Below the pieces are notes generated by a model. It saw nothing but the letters and a program-made list of their open reading frames with translations, searched no databases and was not told where the DNA came from. Source: Paraburkholderia adhaesiva (GTDB lineage Bacteria; Pseudomonadota; Gammaproteobacteria; Burkholderiales; Burkholderiaceae). From it: 64,000 nucleotides of DNA. A program made the translations under genes and the position numbers. The stretch covers positions 186,001 to 250,000 of the forward strand of contig NZ_JAJEJQ010000004.1 in assembly GCF_021390575.1 (NCBI RefSeq). Direction: 5' to 3'. Shown here piece after piece: positions 38,293 to 46,518 of this stretch (within the stretch, counting starts at the first letter, position 1; every line of letters begins with the position of its first letter).

Positions 38293-38760
38293 ACTGATCC
38301 TAACTTGGTGTTTATTCGGCGTGCCAAATGGCGGAATATTGAGATATGGTCCAGGCGGAGTGCGCGAGGTATTCAGTCGCAATTATTTGGCCGTCCCAGA
38401 ATTCGCCTATGCTAAGGATCGTCAAATTGGGATGTTTCTGACTCCATTTACGGGCCCTATCAATTTTTTGAACTGACTGACGGGCCCAACGTCGCTCGAA
38501 AAAAATCTGCCACTGTCAGAACTCGCGAGATGACCAGCCACTGGTGGAATTGACGCCGCAATTCCGCACCGCCGAATTCGATCCTGGAAAGTCGACGGCA
38601 ACAGGATGGCCGCCTGCTGCCGAACGTTTAGTTGGGACAGTAAGTTGAGGTCGCAACCATCAGGAACCGGAAAGACTCTGCGTCCCGGATCGGCGGGGGA
38701 TGCAAAAACGTGCCCGATCGCGTAGACCGCGCAACCTTTTCGCGCGACAGGAGAGGATGG
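38293..38760. other. Upstream region of the adhesin gene, no gene seen
   Basis: About 470 bases separate the adhesin start from a transposase remnant. Any promoter for the adhesin should lie here, reading leftward. A TTGACG on the minus strand near 38430 could be a -35 box, but I see no convincing -10 at the right spacing, so none is called. Short open frames overlapping the adhesin start are shadows. Confidence 0.5.
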
Positions 38761-38850
38761 TGGCGATTTGTCGAGGGTGCGACCCGCAATCAGTCAACAC
38801 TTCCGCCGCAGCGTATCGACGACTTGATCGGCGAAGACAATCCGATCCGG
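38761..38850 (+). pseudogene. IS1182-type transposase N-terminal remnant
   Basis: The plus frame encodes RFVEGATRNQSTLPP, QRIDDLIGEDNPIR and then unrelated sequence. IS1182-family transposases begin with the same pattern: a phenylalanine-valine-glutamate-glycine stretch, QxTLxP and E-D-N-P-V/I-R. Only about 30 residues remain, without a start codon of its own or a catalytic core. It marks old insertion-sequence damage beside the adhesin gene. Confidence 0.6.
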
Positions 38851-38899
38851 TATCGCTACATTCGTAGCTCGACTACGTCGCGACCCGGAGTAAGCGTGG

Positions 38900-39112
38900 T
38901 TACACGAACTGGCCGAGGTAAAACGCGTCGGCTACGCGCTGACGCAGACAGAAACGCTGGCTGGCGTTTTCACGCTCGCGGCGCCTGTCCTGAACCGGCG
39001 GGGCGAGCCGCTTGCCGCCATGGCCGTGTGTTTCGATACGCAGCGCGACATCCGCGCGATGGCCACGCCGTAGATTCATGCGACATGGCAGCTGTCCGCC
39101 CGTCTCGGCTAG
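38900..39112 (+). pseudogene. Remnant of an IclR-family regulator C-terminus
   Basis: The plus frame from 38900 reads LHELAEVKRVGYALTQTE, then LAGVFTLAAPVLNRRGEPLA and AMAVCFDTQRD. IclR effector-binding domains end this way: a glycine-tyrosine after the helix, then an AAPV strand, a turn with RG and a further A-A-x-V strand. An in-frame TAG lies at 39071-39073, and reading through it gives ATWQLSARLG before a second stop at 39110, which matches the family's final helix. The N-terminal winged helix is missing. This is a non-functional fragment. Confidence 0.55.
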
Positions 39113-39134
39113 CAACAGGTTGGTATCTGTGCCA

Positions 39135-40667
39135 TTAGGGCTCTTCGGCCGGTTCAGACAGTTCAGGTGTAGTTGACAGCGCGTCGACGGGAACGTTGAA
39201 GTGGCGATTACACGCTGAGCACCGGAACAGGCGTACCTGCCCGTACGGGATGGATTTCCTTTGCAAGAATCCGCACGGTTTGGCGGGCGCCTCGACCTCG
39301 CATTTCGGACAGGTGAGAACGGGCCATGGTGACTTCAGTCCGAGACGCACTCGCCGCTCATAGTGGCCGGTTGGATCGAGTTTGAGCAGCCAGGAACGAA
39401 ACAACTTGATCCAGGCGATGATCGTGTCGGACGTGACCTCGAGTTGCCCGGCGATCTGTGCGACCGCGACATGTTGAGAGAGCAGCGGCAGGAGTTTTTC
39501 GAGCATGTCCTTGCGCCGCATCTTGACCATTGGTGTTCCGGTTGGCCTTGTAAAACGACGCATGCACGTGGCGCACTGGAACTCGGGCAGGCAGGGAGGT
39601 TTATTGTGCCGGCGCGTGAACCGCGCATCGCTTCCCCCGCAGTGCGGACAGTGTGGTATCGGCTCGATGTCGGGCGAAAACACCTTGTCGATTTCCGCCC
39701 TGAGATAACCGGTAAGCTCAGTATCTTCGGAATGTCGGCGCGGCAACGTGCTCCGCTTCGACGACAGCGGCTGTGTGAAATCGAATCGTAATGCTTCTGG
39801 TTCGGGAGCCTGAGTGAAAGTGATCGCGGAGACTTGAGGCCGGGAGGGGATCGTCAGCACGCCCTTCTCGGCGCGCACCAGATCGGGTGCCGGGAAGCCC
39901 TTGCGCCGCCGCCTCCGGACCGCAGTCAATGCCGGATCGTGTGCGATGCTTACCGCGATCTGCATACCGGCATCATCCCGCGTAATTGTCCAGCTATGAT
40001 TGCATTCAGGACACAGCGCCCGCTTTCGCCCGGCGCCGTCAAAACCGCTGCTCGCCAGCTGGCCACTATAGCCACAATGTCGGCAGGTGCCGTGCGGCCG
40101 GTACCGGATGCCAAGTCTCACGCGTGGGATCCAGTGGCCATCAGGATCGTGCTTCTCGATCAACTGGCGAAACCGCATCAAATGGTTGCAAACCGTCTCG
40201 CGGTTGAGATCCAGCCGCCTTGCGGCTTCATCAACCGGGATCGCTTGCGGCAGAAGGCGGATGAATGCAGGCAATCTTTCCGGAAAACGCACGTGCGCAA
40301 ACGGTGAGCCAGTCAGGCGCGTAAAGTAGTGCTTGCACTCATTGCACCGGAACACCGGCAGCTGCGTGCGGTGATTGTTTTTCCGTGAGTGCAGGTGGGT
40401 ATGCGTGTCGCCGCAGCGCGGACAGGTCGGTGTCGGGTGTGCGTCGGGGGAATACAGCTCGTCGCACAACGTCGTCACGAACGCTGTCAAGGCAGGGTCC
40501 TCGACGTCCACAAATGGGCGGCGTGTGCCACTGAGAAGGGGTTCCGACACATCGAACCGAAGCACGGGTGGGCGAACAGCTGGCAATGCAGGCATATCGC
40601 TCTGCATCTGCTCAGTGGACTGTCGCGACGACGAGCCGTCCCGTCTTCCCTTTTTTTCCATTTTCAT
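39135..40667 (-). CDS. DUF746-type zinc-ribbon/HTH protein with duplicated halves (510 aa)
   Basis: The protein has two similar halves. Each carries a CPxCG...FxCxxC zinc ribbon (CPRCGDTHTH...FRCNECKHYF; CPHCGGSDAR...FQCATCMRRF), a helix-turn-helix-like stretch (RLDLNRETVCNHLMRF; QLEVTSDTIIAWIKLF), a DPxGH motif and a further C4 ribbon (CRHCG...CPECNHSW; CPKCE...CSACNRHF). This layout resembles the DUF746 family of Burkholderia and the N-terminal part of IS1/IS1595-like transposases. No DDE catalytic core is visible. The ATG at 40667 overlaps the TGA of the upstream gene (ATGA), so the two are translationally coupled. A nucleic-acid-binding role is inferred; the function is unknown. Confidence 0.75.
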   Translation of the reverse strand: MKMEKKGRRDGSSSRQSTEQMQSDMPALPAVRPPVLRFDVSEPLLSGTRRPFVDVEDPALTAFVTTLCDELYSPDAHPTPTCPRCGDTHTHLHSRKNNHRTQLPVFRCNECKHYFTRLTGSPFAHVRFPERLPAFIRLLPQAIPVDEAARRLDLNRETVCNHLMRFRQLIEKHDPDGHWIPRVRLGIRYRPHGTCRHCGYSGQLASSGFDGAGRKRALCPECNHSWTITRDDAGMQIAVSIAHDPALTAVRRRRRKGFPAPDLVRAEKGVLTIPSRPQVSAITFTQAPEPEALRFDFTQPLSSKRSTLPRRHSEDTELTGYLRAEIDKVFSPDIEPIPHCPHCGGSDARFTRRHNKPPCLPEFQCATCMRRFTRPTGTPMVKMRRKDMLEKLLPLLSQHVAVAQIAGQLEVTSDTIIAWIKLFRSWLLKLDPTGHYERRVRLGLKSPWPVLTCPKCEVEAPAKPCGFLQRKSIPYGQVRLFRCSACNRHFNVPVDALSTTPELSEPAEEP

Positions 40668-41011
40668 TCCGGTTCGCAAAATGAATTCGTATCACCTGGC
40701 ATTGAAAGCCGGTAGTAGTTCACGCGCGCGATCGGGCGTTGATAGACCTGGTGTTCGATCGCGCCGGCTGCAAGCAGTTCATCTATCGCTTGCCTGACGT
40801 CCTTCGTCGGCTGCCCTGTCACATCGCTGATCGACCGGAACGGCAACGGCACGTACCGGTCGAACCACAGTATCTGCACCACGGCCAGCGCTGCGATGAG
40901 TGCCTGATTCGATACACCGAGAATGGCGACGCATCGGATCAGCGTCTGTTTTTCTACTGGTAAGCGTGCGCACGAATCCCACAGGCTTTGCAGCGGAGCT
41001 GGCTGTTTCAT
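40664..41011 (-). CDS. Small winged-helix-like protein (115 aa) coupled to the DUF746 gene
   Basis: The protein is 115 residues long. Its centre (VSNQALIAALAVVQ, PLPFRSISDVTGQP, VRQAIDELLAAGAIEH) has the spacing of a winged helix: a helix, a recognition-type helix, L-L-A-A-G-A-I and then a beta wing with RVNYYRL. Its stop lies inside the start of the DUF746 gene (ATGA overlap). I do not recognise a named family. A regulator or DNA-binding accessory partner of the DUF746 protein is an inference from the coupling. Confidence 0.65.
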   Translation of the reverse strand: MKQPAPLQSLWDSCARLPVEKQTLIRCVAILGVSNQALIAALAVVQILWFDRYVPLPFRSISDVTGQPTKDVRQAIDELLAAGAIEHQVYQRPIARVNYYRLSMPGDTNSFCEPE

Positions 41012-41540
41012 GCGCTATATCTTGCAGGTCTACGGTTGTCGCGCCGGGATTGTACGCCCATCGCTAAATGTCCCGCAAACAACGATCACCCCGTCGGGGA
41101 GTGTGCGAAACAGAACATTGTTGCCCTTGATTTACATGCCCGACCCATTTCGCAAGTGCAGACAGGAGAGTACGCACCCGCCGACGAAGTGCAACGTATG
41201 TGATGTCGTGTCATGCACGTGAGCGACGTGGTGACTCAACACCCGCGACAGATCCTCGATCTGGACTTGTCGGATAAAGGGGACGTTGCCATTGATGCTG
41301 CCCGATTCTGAGTCGGGTAGCAGCGACGCGTTGCTGCGCCAAGACGCACGCCGACAGCCCACGGCGTCTGTCGCTCAGCGGGGAACATCCGCGTGCCCTT
41401 CTTTGTTCGGCGTGGCATGGTGGATTAGTGCTGGCTTGTATTTGTCGAAAAAATAATGGCCAGGATCAGGTGAGCTTCCCCTGAAATTTCGCCTTCCATG
41501 AGGTCGTATGTAAACTCGACGGAAAGGAAGGGAATCAGGC
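41012..41540. other. Non-coding stretch before the IS3 remnant
   Basis: No frame here gives a recognisable protein. The last 70 bases, from about 41470 (tgagcttcccctgaaat), probably hold the left end and promoter of the interrupted IS3-family element, but I cannot confirm the end without its partner repeat. Confidence 0.4.
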
Positions 41541-41806
41541 ATGTTCAAGGTACCGAAGCAGGTCTATACGACGGAGTTCAAGCTGGCCGCAGTGCAGCGG
41601 GTGAAGGACGGCCAGGGGTTTGCCGTGGTGGCCCGAGAGTTGGGTATGTCGGAGCAAACGCTTCGCAACTGGGTGAAGGCGGAGCAGGCAGGCAAGTTGA
41701 ACGGTGCGGGAGCGAAGGCGATCACGCCGGAGCAAATGGAGCTTTCGCGCATGCGCGCCGAGATCAGGCGCCTGCAAATGGAACTTGAGATCGCAAAAAA
41801 AGCGGC
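41541..41806 (+). pseudogene. IS3-family transposase orfA, truncated by an IS30 element
   Basis: The frame starts MFKVPKQVYTTEFKLAAVQR and continues with a helix-turn-helix (GFAVVARELGMSEQTLRNWV) and a heptad-rich stretch (LSRMRAEIRRLQMELEIAKK). That is the classic layout of an IS3-group OrfA. A ribosome site (aaggaaggg) precedes the ATG. The frame runs into the IS30 left repeat at 41807, and the last codons come from the IS30 element. No orfB is visible on the far side of the IS30 element, so the IS3 copy is cut and its right half is lost. Confidence 0.85.
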
Positions 41807-43033
41807 GGTAGGTTCAATGAGTCGCCGCAACAGCCTCGCGTAGTTTATCGGCCGGAGACATGAAGCCCAATGTCTTTCTGGGCCTTTCATTGAGTCGCGC
41901 TGCGATTTTGTTCAGTTCCGCCTGAGAATATTGATCAAGTTGCGTGCCGTGAGGCAAGTACTGACGCAGAAGTCGGTTCGTGTTTTCGTTGGTACCGCGT
42001 TGCCAAGGACTTCGCGGGTCGCAGAAGTAGACCTTCACATCCGTGGCAATCGTGAAGTCTTTGTGGTTCGCCAGTTCCATGCCACGGTCCCAGGTGAGCG
42101 ACTTGCGTAGATGCTGCGGCAACCGCTTAACCTCGCGCTTCAGGCCCGCGACAACGCTCACCGTGTCCTTTCCCTTTACCTTGACGAGAATGGTGAATCT
42201 CGAGCGCCGCTCGACCAGCGTAGCGACATGAGTATTGTTGGCGCCACTGACGAGATCTCCTTCCCAATGACCAGGTACCGCACGGTCAGCTGCTTCAGGT
42301 GGTCGCTCGTGAATCGAAACCGCGTCAGCAATCTTGTTGCGAGCGCCCTTCGTGCTGGAGAAGCGTGAGTGACGCATCTTCCGTTGGGTCCGTAAGTGAT
42401 ACTGCAGCTCCTTCTTCAGGACGCCGCGCGCTTGCACAAACAGGCTGCGATAGATCGTCTCGTGAGACACGCGCATCGACTCGTCATCGGCATATCGGTT
42501 TTTAAGCCAACCGCTCACTTGCTCTAGAGACCATTCGCGGCAAAGCTTACGCTCGACCGCGTAGCGCAAGCGCCGATTCTGCTCCAGGAGGCAGTCTTTG
42601 GGTCGCAGAGCGGCCTTCGAGGCTCGCTCCTCAGCTTCCAGAGCTCGATAGTGGCTCGTTCCGCCGTTACGCGCAATCTCACGGGAAATCGTGGAAGGCG
42701 CGCGACTCAAATCGCGGGCAATCGCTCGAATCGAAAGTCCAGCGGAGATGCCGCGCGAGATATCTTCACGTTCGCTCAACGTCAATGCCCGCAACGGCCG
42801 CTTACGAGCAGCAGGGGTATACCCTCCGCATAGTCGGATCCCGCCGTAAATTGACCCTGCAGGCTTGCCTAGCGCCTTACCGATACCAAGAAACGATTCG
42901 CCTGCCCGCCACCGCCGCCAAACCTCTGACTTGCCTTCCGGCGGCAACCCGGGCCGTCCCATCTGTGCCATTCGCCAACCCTCCCTCATTCGATATTAAT
43001 AGGAAGGCGTTGCAACGACTCATTGAACCTACC
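41807..43033 (-). mobile_element. IS30-family insertion sequence, 1,227 bp
   Basis: Terminal inverted repeats are visible: ggtaggttcaatgagtcg at 41807-41824 and its complement at 43016-43033. The match extends inward to about 25 bp with two mismatches. The element carries one transposase gene on the minus strand. It lies in the IS3 orfA on the left. The right flank (cacctcaccgcg) is not the continuation of that gene, and I see no clear target duplication. A deletion or recombination next to the element after insertion is the simplest reading. Confidence 0.9.
41814..42971 (-). CDS. IS30-family transposase
   Basis: The protein is about 385 residues. An N-terminal helix-turn-helix region (LTLSEREDISRGISAG, IRAIARDLSRAPSTISREI) is followed by a DDE core. 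The acidic residues sit in GHWEGDLVSG, LTWDRGMELANH and PWQRGTNENTNRLLRQYLPH. The ending NERPRKTLGFMSP is also typical of the family. I chose ATG 42971 (MAQMGRPGLPPE) because GGGAGGG lies about 8 bases upstream; an in-frame upstream start at 42989 is less likely. All catalytic motifs are present, so it may be active. Confidence 0.93.
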   Translation of the reverse strand: MAQMGRPGLPPEGKSEVWRRWRAGESFLGIGKALGKPAGSIYGGIRLCGGYTPAARKRPLRALTLSEREDISRGISAGLSIRAIARDLSRAPSTISREIARNGGTSHYRALEAEERASKAALRPKDCLLEQNRRLRYAVERKLCREWSLEQVSGWLKNRYADDESMRVSHETIYRSLFVQARGVLKKELQYHLRTQRKMRHSRFSSTKGARNKIADAVSIHERPPEAADRAVPGHWEGDLVSGANNTHVATLVERRSRFTILVKVKGKDTVSVVAGLKREVKRLPQHLRKSLTWDRGMELANHKDFTIATDVKVYFCDPRSPWQRGTNENTNRLLRQYLPHGTQLDQYSQAELNKIAARLNERPRKTLGFMSPADKLREAVAATH

Positions 43034-43458
43034 CACCTCACCGCGCGGTGCGCGAAATGAAGGCAGAGCAGTTTCTGCCCGCGGACACGACGTTGCGATC
43101 GTCGAAGTATTCAACAGCTTGATTGAGCAAGATCATCTCAACGTCAAGTCCATGGTCAATGCAATGCCCGGCTTCAAACGCGTCAGGAATGCCGCCCTTA
43201 CGATATAGGGTGTCGATCTGATGCACCTCATTCGCAAAGGTCAGTTCAACCCCGCACGATCGCGCCGCGAAGATACCACTGCGCCCGCTGTTTGGAAGAC
43301 CGCTCAATCAGCGTGTTGATACGACGGTGAACACGCCGTTTTTCGCTCGCGCCCGTGATTTTCACGACAGCCATCAGCAGCACGCTGGATCCGGCATTGT
43401 TCAACTACGAACCGCGTGGGCTGGTTTTCTGGAAGCCAGCGCCCCGCTATCCAGCGCC
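43034..43458. other. Scrambled stretch between IS30 and the nucleotidyltransferase gene
   Basis: No confident gene is seen. A minus-strand frame at 43246-43374 could encode 42 residues (MAVVKITGASEKRRVHRRIN...), and another at 43038-43307 an 89-residue product with no recognisable family. Either could be remains of whatever the IS30 element deleted. I do not assign a function. Confidence 0.3.
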
Positions 43459-44508
43459 TCACGCACCGATTCCGGTTTCAAGCTCGTTGAGCGCGCCTGC
43501 ATGTGCCGCGAGCAGCCGTCGCACTTCAGGTATCGCACGGCGCACGAGCGATCGTGCCGACGCGGGAAGATCCTCGCACGCGTCTTCAATATCACCCGTT
43601 CTGTGCTCGCCGAGCATCGCAAGCAGCACGGATGCCTGCTGGACGTCCTTTTGCGACTTAACGAGCATGTTGGTGCGCAAACGCGATACAAGCAGCTTGT
43701 GAATCGCGAAACGCGCCGGGTTGGGAATACGGACGGGCACTGCGCCGTGCCTCGAAAGCAGCGTAGCCATCTGCGATTGACCGAGCAGGTAGGCGAGATA
43801 CGGGAGTCCCGTCGCATGCGCATTCAGCTCAGGCACCGGTATCGTCGGGAACGAATCGTCCCCGGATGGTACAAGCAGGTCGACATGAAAGCGGGTCGCG
43901 CCAGCTTGCTTGAATGACGTCGATGGCTCTCCGCGATTCATCGGTGGCACTTCCACGAACGCGATCCCGGTCTCTTTCAGGATCGCGAGCAATCCACCTG
44001 TCGGCACATGTTCGAGGGCGAGTTGCCGCCCGCGCGCTATATCGACGTCCTCCGTTTCGTAGGAAACCGACCTGATACCGAGACTGTTGAGTAGCACTGC
44101 ATAGGCATGAGAACCGACAAGCACTGCCCCGGCCTGGAACAGACCATGGTTGTACAGAACTCCCATCGTGGCGCAGGTTTTGTTATCGGCCACCTGAAAG
44201 CCAAGCTTGGCGAGTTCGCGGATGCGGTTCACCAAGTCCTTGCCCAACAGGATGCGGTCGCGCACCTCTTGCACGCGAGCTTCCACGGTCGGGTCGCCTT
44301 TTGGACCCCCGAGGCTCTCCTCCTGTTTTTTGCCTTCGGCATTCATGTATTGCCGGGCGTAGTACACAAGGTCTCCGCGCCGGTGCTCGAGGATCGTCCC
44401 CGGCGCGCCGAGGAGCACCTTGTCTTGCCCCGCAGCCGCCTGCTCGATATTGGCGAGCTGTGCGCAGTAAGCTTGGTCGTGGCGTTGATAAAGCGGGAAA
44501 CCGGACAT
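43459..44508 (-). CDS. GSU2403-type nucleotidyltransferase-fold protein (349 aa)
   Basis: The centre of the protein has a nucleotidyltransferase signature: VLVGSHAYAVLLNSLGI (GS at residues 132-133) followed by TEDVDIA (acidic pair at 154 and 156). This is the GS...DxD layout of the pol-beta-like superfamily, which includes MNT and AbiEii-type proteins. A long helical N-terminal half and a helical C-terminal region (FAIHKLLVSRL, DVQQASVLLAML) match proteins annotated as the GSU2403 family. The substrate is unknown; related folds act as nucleotidylating enzymes in toxin-antitoxin and defence loci. ATG 44508 is preferred over the upstream TTG 44565, whose frame crosses a G9 run. The gene stands alone, with no antitoxin-like partner recognised. 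Confidence 0.75.
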   Translation of the reverse strand: MSGFPLYQRHDQAYCAQLANIEQAAAGQDKVLLGAPGTILEHRRGDLVYYARQYMNAEGKKQEESLGGPKGDPTVEARVQEVRDRILLGKDLVNRIRELAKLGFQVADNKTCATMGVLYNHGLFQAGAVLVGSHAYAVLLNSLGIRSVSYETEDVDIARGRQLALEHVPTGGLLAILKETGIAFVEVPPMNRGEPSTSFKQAGATRFHVDLLVPSGDDSFPTIPVPELNAHATGLPYLAYLLGQSQMATLLSRHGAVPVRIPNPARFAIHKLLVSRLRTNMLVKSQKDVQQASVLLAMLGEHRTGDIEDACEDLPASARSLVRRAIPEVRRLLAAHAGALNELETGIGA

Positions 44509-44520
44509 GCCCAGAATACC

Positions 44521-44594
44521 TTCAGTAGTTTTCTGTATTTTACTGAAAAGCCCCCCCCCAAGCAAGCTTCAGTAATTTTTATAGAGTTACTGAA
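44521..44594 (-). promoter_or_regulatory. Four alternating TTACTGAA octamers upstream of the nucleotidyltransferase gene
   Basis: On the plus strand the octamers are ttcagtag (44521-44528), ttactgaa (44540-44547), ttcagtaa (44568-44575) and ttactgaa (44587-44594). Neighbours face opposite ways, so each pair forms an inverted repeat. They lie 12-86 bases upstream of the start codon, where an operator is expected. A C9 run (44551-44559, G9 on the coding strand) sits between two of them. No regulator gene for it is identified. Confidence 0.55.
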
Positions 44595-44768
44595 ATCGGT
44601 TAGCCCGAGCCGGCAGTCGGGCCTTCACACCTGTCCGTGATGACCGATGTCGCACAGCGCCAGTTCGTCTCCACCTGTCGAATTTCATCTCGAGTGCCTT
44701 GAACCGGGACGCTTCAAGGTCGGACGGATCAGCAATTTCGTATCGTATGAGGGGCAGCCCGGCTCCGC

Positions 44769-45209
44769 CTATCGTATATTCTCCGCAAAGTCCGGGGCGA
44801 GGAATTGGGAGGGCCCGGCCATTGGGCACCACTCTATGGCGCACTTTACTACATAAAACGTATTGAATATTACGTCGCAATGGTCCTGCTGTCCGGAATC
44901 GAGCCGAGCCGTGTCACTACATGGTTTTCCGCCATTCAGCGCGCCAGCGAAGCGTGAAACATACAGTCGGCATACGGTCGAAAGCCCCGCCTGTTCGGGC
45001 ATTGGAGCGCCTGAGAATTCGTCCTCGAATGTTTCACGGCGATGAGATTTGGCCGCCTGCATGATCTGCGCAAGGTGGCCCGGTAAAAAGGGGACGTCTG
45101 CTGACGGTCCGTCCTTGAGATCGGCTTCTGTACCTGCCGAGTCGCCGCAAGGCCGCCCGCCCTTCTCTAAAACAAGCTCCGTCGCAGCGGGTAAGTTCTC
45201 ACTTGCCAA
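44769..45209 (-). CDS. Hypothetical protein, possible remnant (146 aa)
   Basis: One open frame reads MASENLPAATELVLEKGG, then DVPFLPGHLAQIMQAAKSHR and LYVSRFAGALNGGKPC. The composition is protein-like for the first hundred residues, but I recognise no family. The end (FNTFYVVKCAIEW) looks less coding-like, so a decayed gene is as likely as an intact one. No clear ribosome site is visible. Confidence 0.3.
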   Translation of the reverse strand: MASENLPAATELVLEKGGRPCGDSAGTEADLKDGPSADVPFLPGHLAQIMQAAKSHRRETFEDEFSGAPMPEQAGLSTVCRLYVSRFAGALNGGKPCSDTARLDSGQQDHCDVIFNTFYVVKCAIEWCPMAGPSQFLAPDFAENIR

Positions 45210-46077
45210 TCGAGCTTCGGAATATGGGCGCGCCTTCAGGCGCCTCGTGGTTTGGCGCCCGATTGACGGTTAGTTGCGTTATTTGGTATCGATAGTAATT
45301 TGCGCGACGCGGTTCCCATCAGTATTGCCATCGATGTTCGTACTGGCGCAGGTACGTCGACGGGTCATAGCTGCGGTGACGCCTATGTGTCGCTGCAGGA
45401 GAGATTTCGCTGAAACTGACCTCTCCCCAACTTCGCTTTCGCGGCGCTGGCAGCGTCGTTCACGTTAGGCTATTCATTGGCTCACTTCTGGCTCCGCCTC
45501 CGTGCGACGCCCTTACGCACCTGTTGAGAGCACACATCGACGTTGCGTCGCTGCCTTCCTTGGGCGCCTACGAGCCGCTGCGCGCGGATGGGAATTTACT
45601 GAGCAATGTCATCGGCGAACAATTGATTCGGGTGCGGCATCCAACTGGTGACGGCACGTATTTTAGTAACGACGCGAGGTCATCAGAGCGCCCAAACGTC
45701 GGCCACTCACTGTGCCCTTCTCGTTCGCGCCAGCATCATGACGGAAACAAATTCGGACTACGGCTAGCAGTCCTTGTTGTGATCGCGCCGCACCGTTCAA
45801 ACAATACGCGCGGGCAAGACTTCACCCAGATCATCCACGATCGATTTGCCGCTTGGCTCGGAAAACATCCTGACGAATCGTGCTGTGCAGGATCTTGATA
45901 GACACGGGGCATGGTTCACCCGAGCCTTTCAACGAGGCGGCACTCGACCATCAAAAGACCGCGGAGTGATCGTAGCGGCAAATGTTGACTTTGCACGGTG
46001 CAGATACCATCCAGCTACTGTTTAGCGCCCGTGTCGCTTCAATGAACCCGGTCGAATATGCAGATGCCGTTACCGCG
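45210..46077. other. Stretch without a supportable gene
   Basis: Short open frames occur on both strands (for example 45524-45898 plus), but none gives a family I recognise or has a convincing ribosome site. The stretch ends at the first of three palindromes that I interpret as partition sites. Confidence 0.4.
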
Positions 46078-46096
46078 GTGTGCCTATTAGGCACAC
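46078..46096. promoter_or_regulatory. parS: parS-like palindrome 1
   Basis: The sequence gtgtgcctattaggcacac is a perfect 8-bp inverted repeat around a 3-base centre (att). It is one of three copies in 441 bases, about 2 kb downstream of parB. ParB centromere sites are short palindromes clustered near the parAB genes, which fits. Confidence 0.6.
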
Positions 46097-46137
46097 GTGG
46101 TGAGCCGCCTCGTGACGCTGACCGGCGTCCAAGTATC

Positions 46138-46154
46138 TGTGCCTAAAAGGCACA
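46138..46154. promoter_or_regulatory. parS: parS-like palindrome 2
   Basis: The sequence tgtgcctaaaaggcaca has 7-bp arms around aaa. The arms are identical to those of palindrome 1, minus the outermost G-C pair (c at 46137). It starts 60 bases after the first copy. Confidence 0.6.
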
Positions 46155-46499
46155 CTCCCGGGCTAAATAGGGTGTCCGTGGTGCCCGTCCTCCTGTCTGG
46201 TCGACCGCTAGCTTGACCAGCCGGCTCGTACTCCCGTAACCCATAGCATCCAGCGTATGCATGCCTCAGTGGGAGCCCGCTATCCGCGTAGTGGTGCACG
46301 AAACATATACGCCAAATGGTGACCGCTAAAGCAGACGGTGCTCAACGCCGGACCCGCCTCTCACATCGGCCGGCGATTTCGCCGACGAAGAGCGGGCCAC
46401 GCGCGCGAGGATGGTTATGTCGAATCGATTCAATCTGACAGGTGACAGTGCGCATCGCCCCCAGCGGTTGACATGAGAGACGTCAATGTTCGGGCCGGA

Positions 46500-46518
46500 G
46501 TGTGCCTAAAAGGCACAC
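46500..46518. promoter_or_regulatory. parS: parS-like palindrome 3
   Basis: The sequence gtgtgcctaaaaggcacac has perfect 8-bp arms around aaa. Together the three sites give the consensus GTGTGCCTNNNAGGCACAC. It lies 115 bases from the edge of the IS110-family element. Confidence 0.6.

Noticed and set aside
38246..38476. A 76-aa plus-strand frame with a hydrophobic N-terminus
   Set aside because: It overlaps the adhesin start region on the opposite strand, and its apparent signal sequence is a shadow of that region.
44509..44565. An N-terminal extension of the nucleotidyltransferase from TTG 44565
   Set aside because: It would cross the G9 run and two operator octamers. ATG 44508 starts the protein-like sequence.
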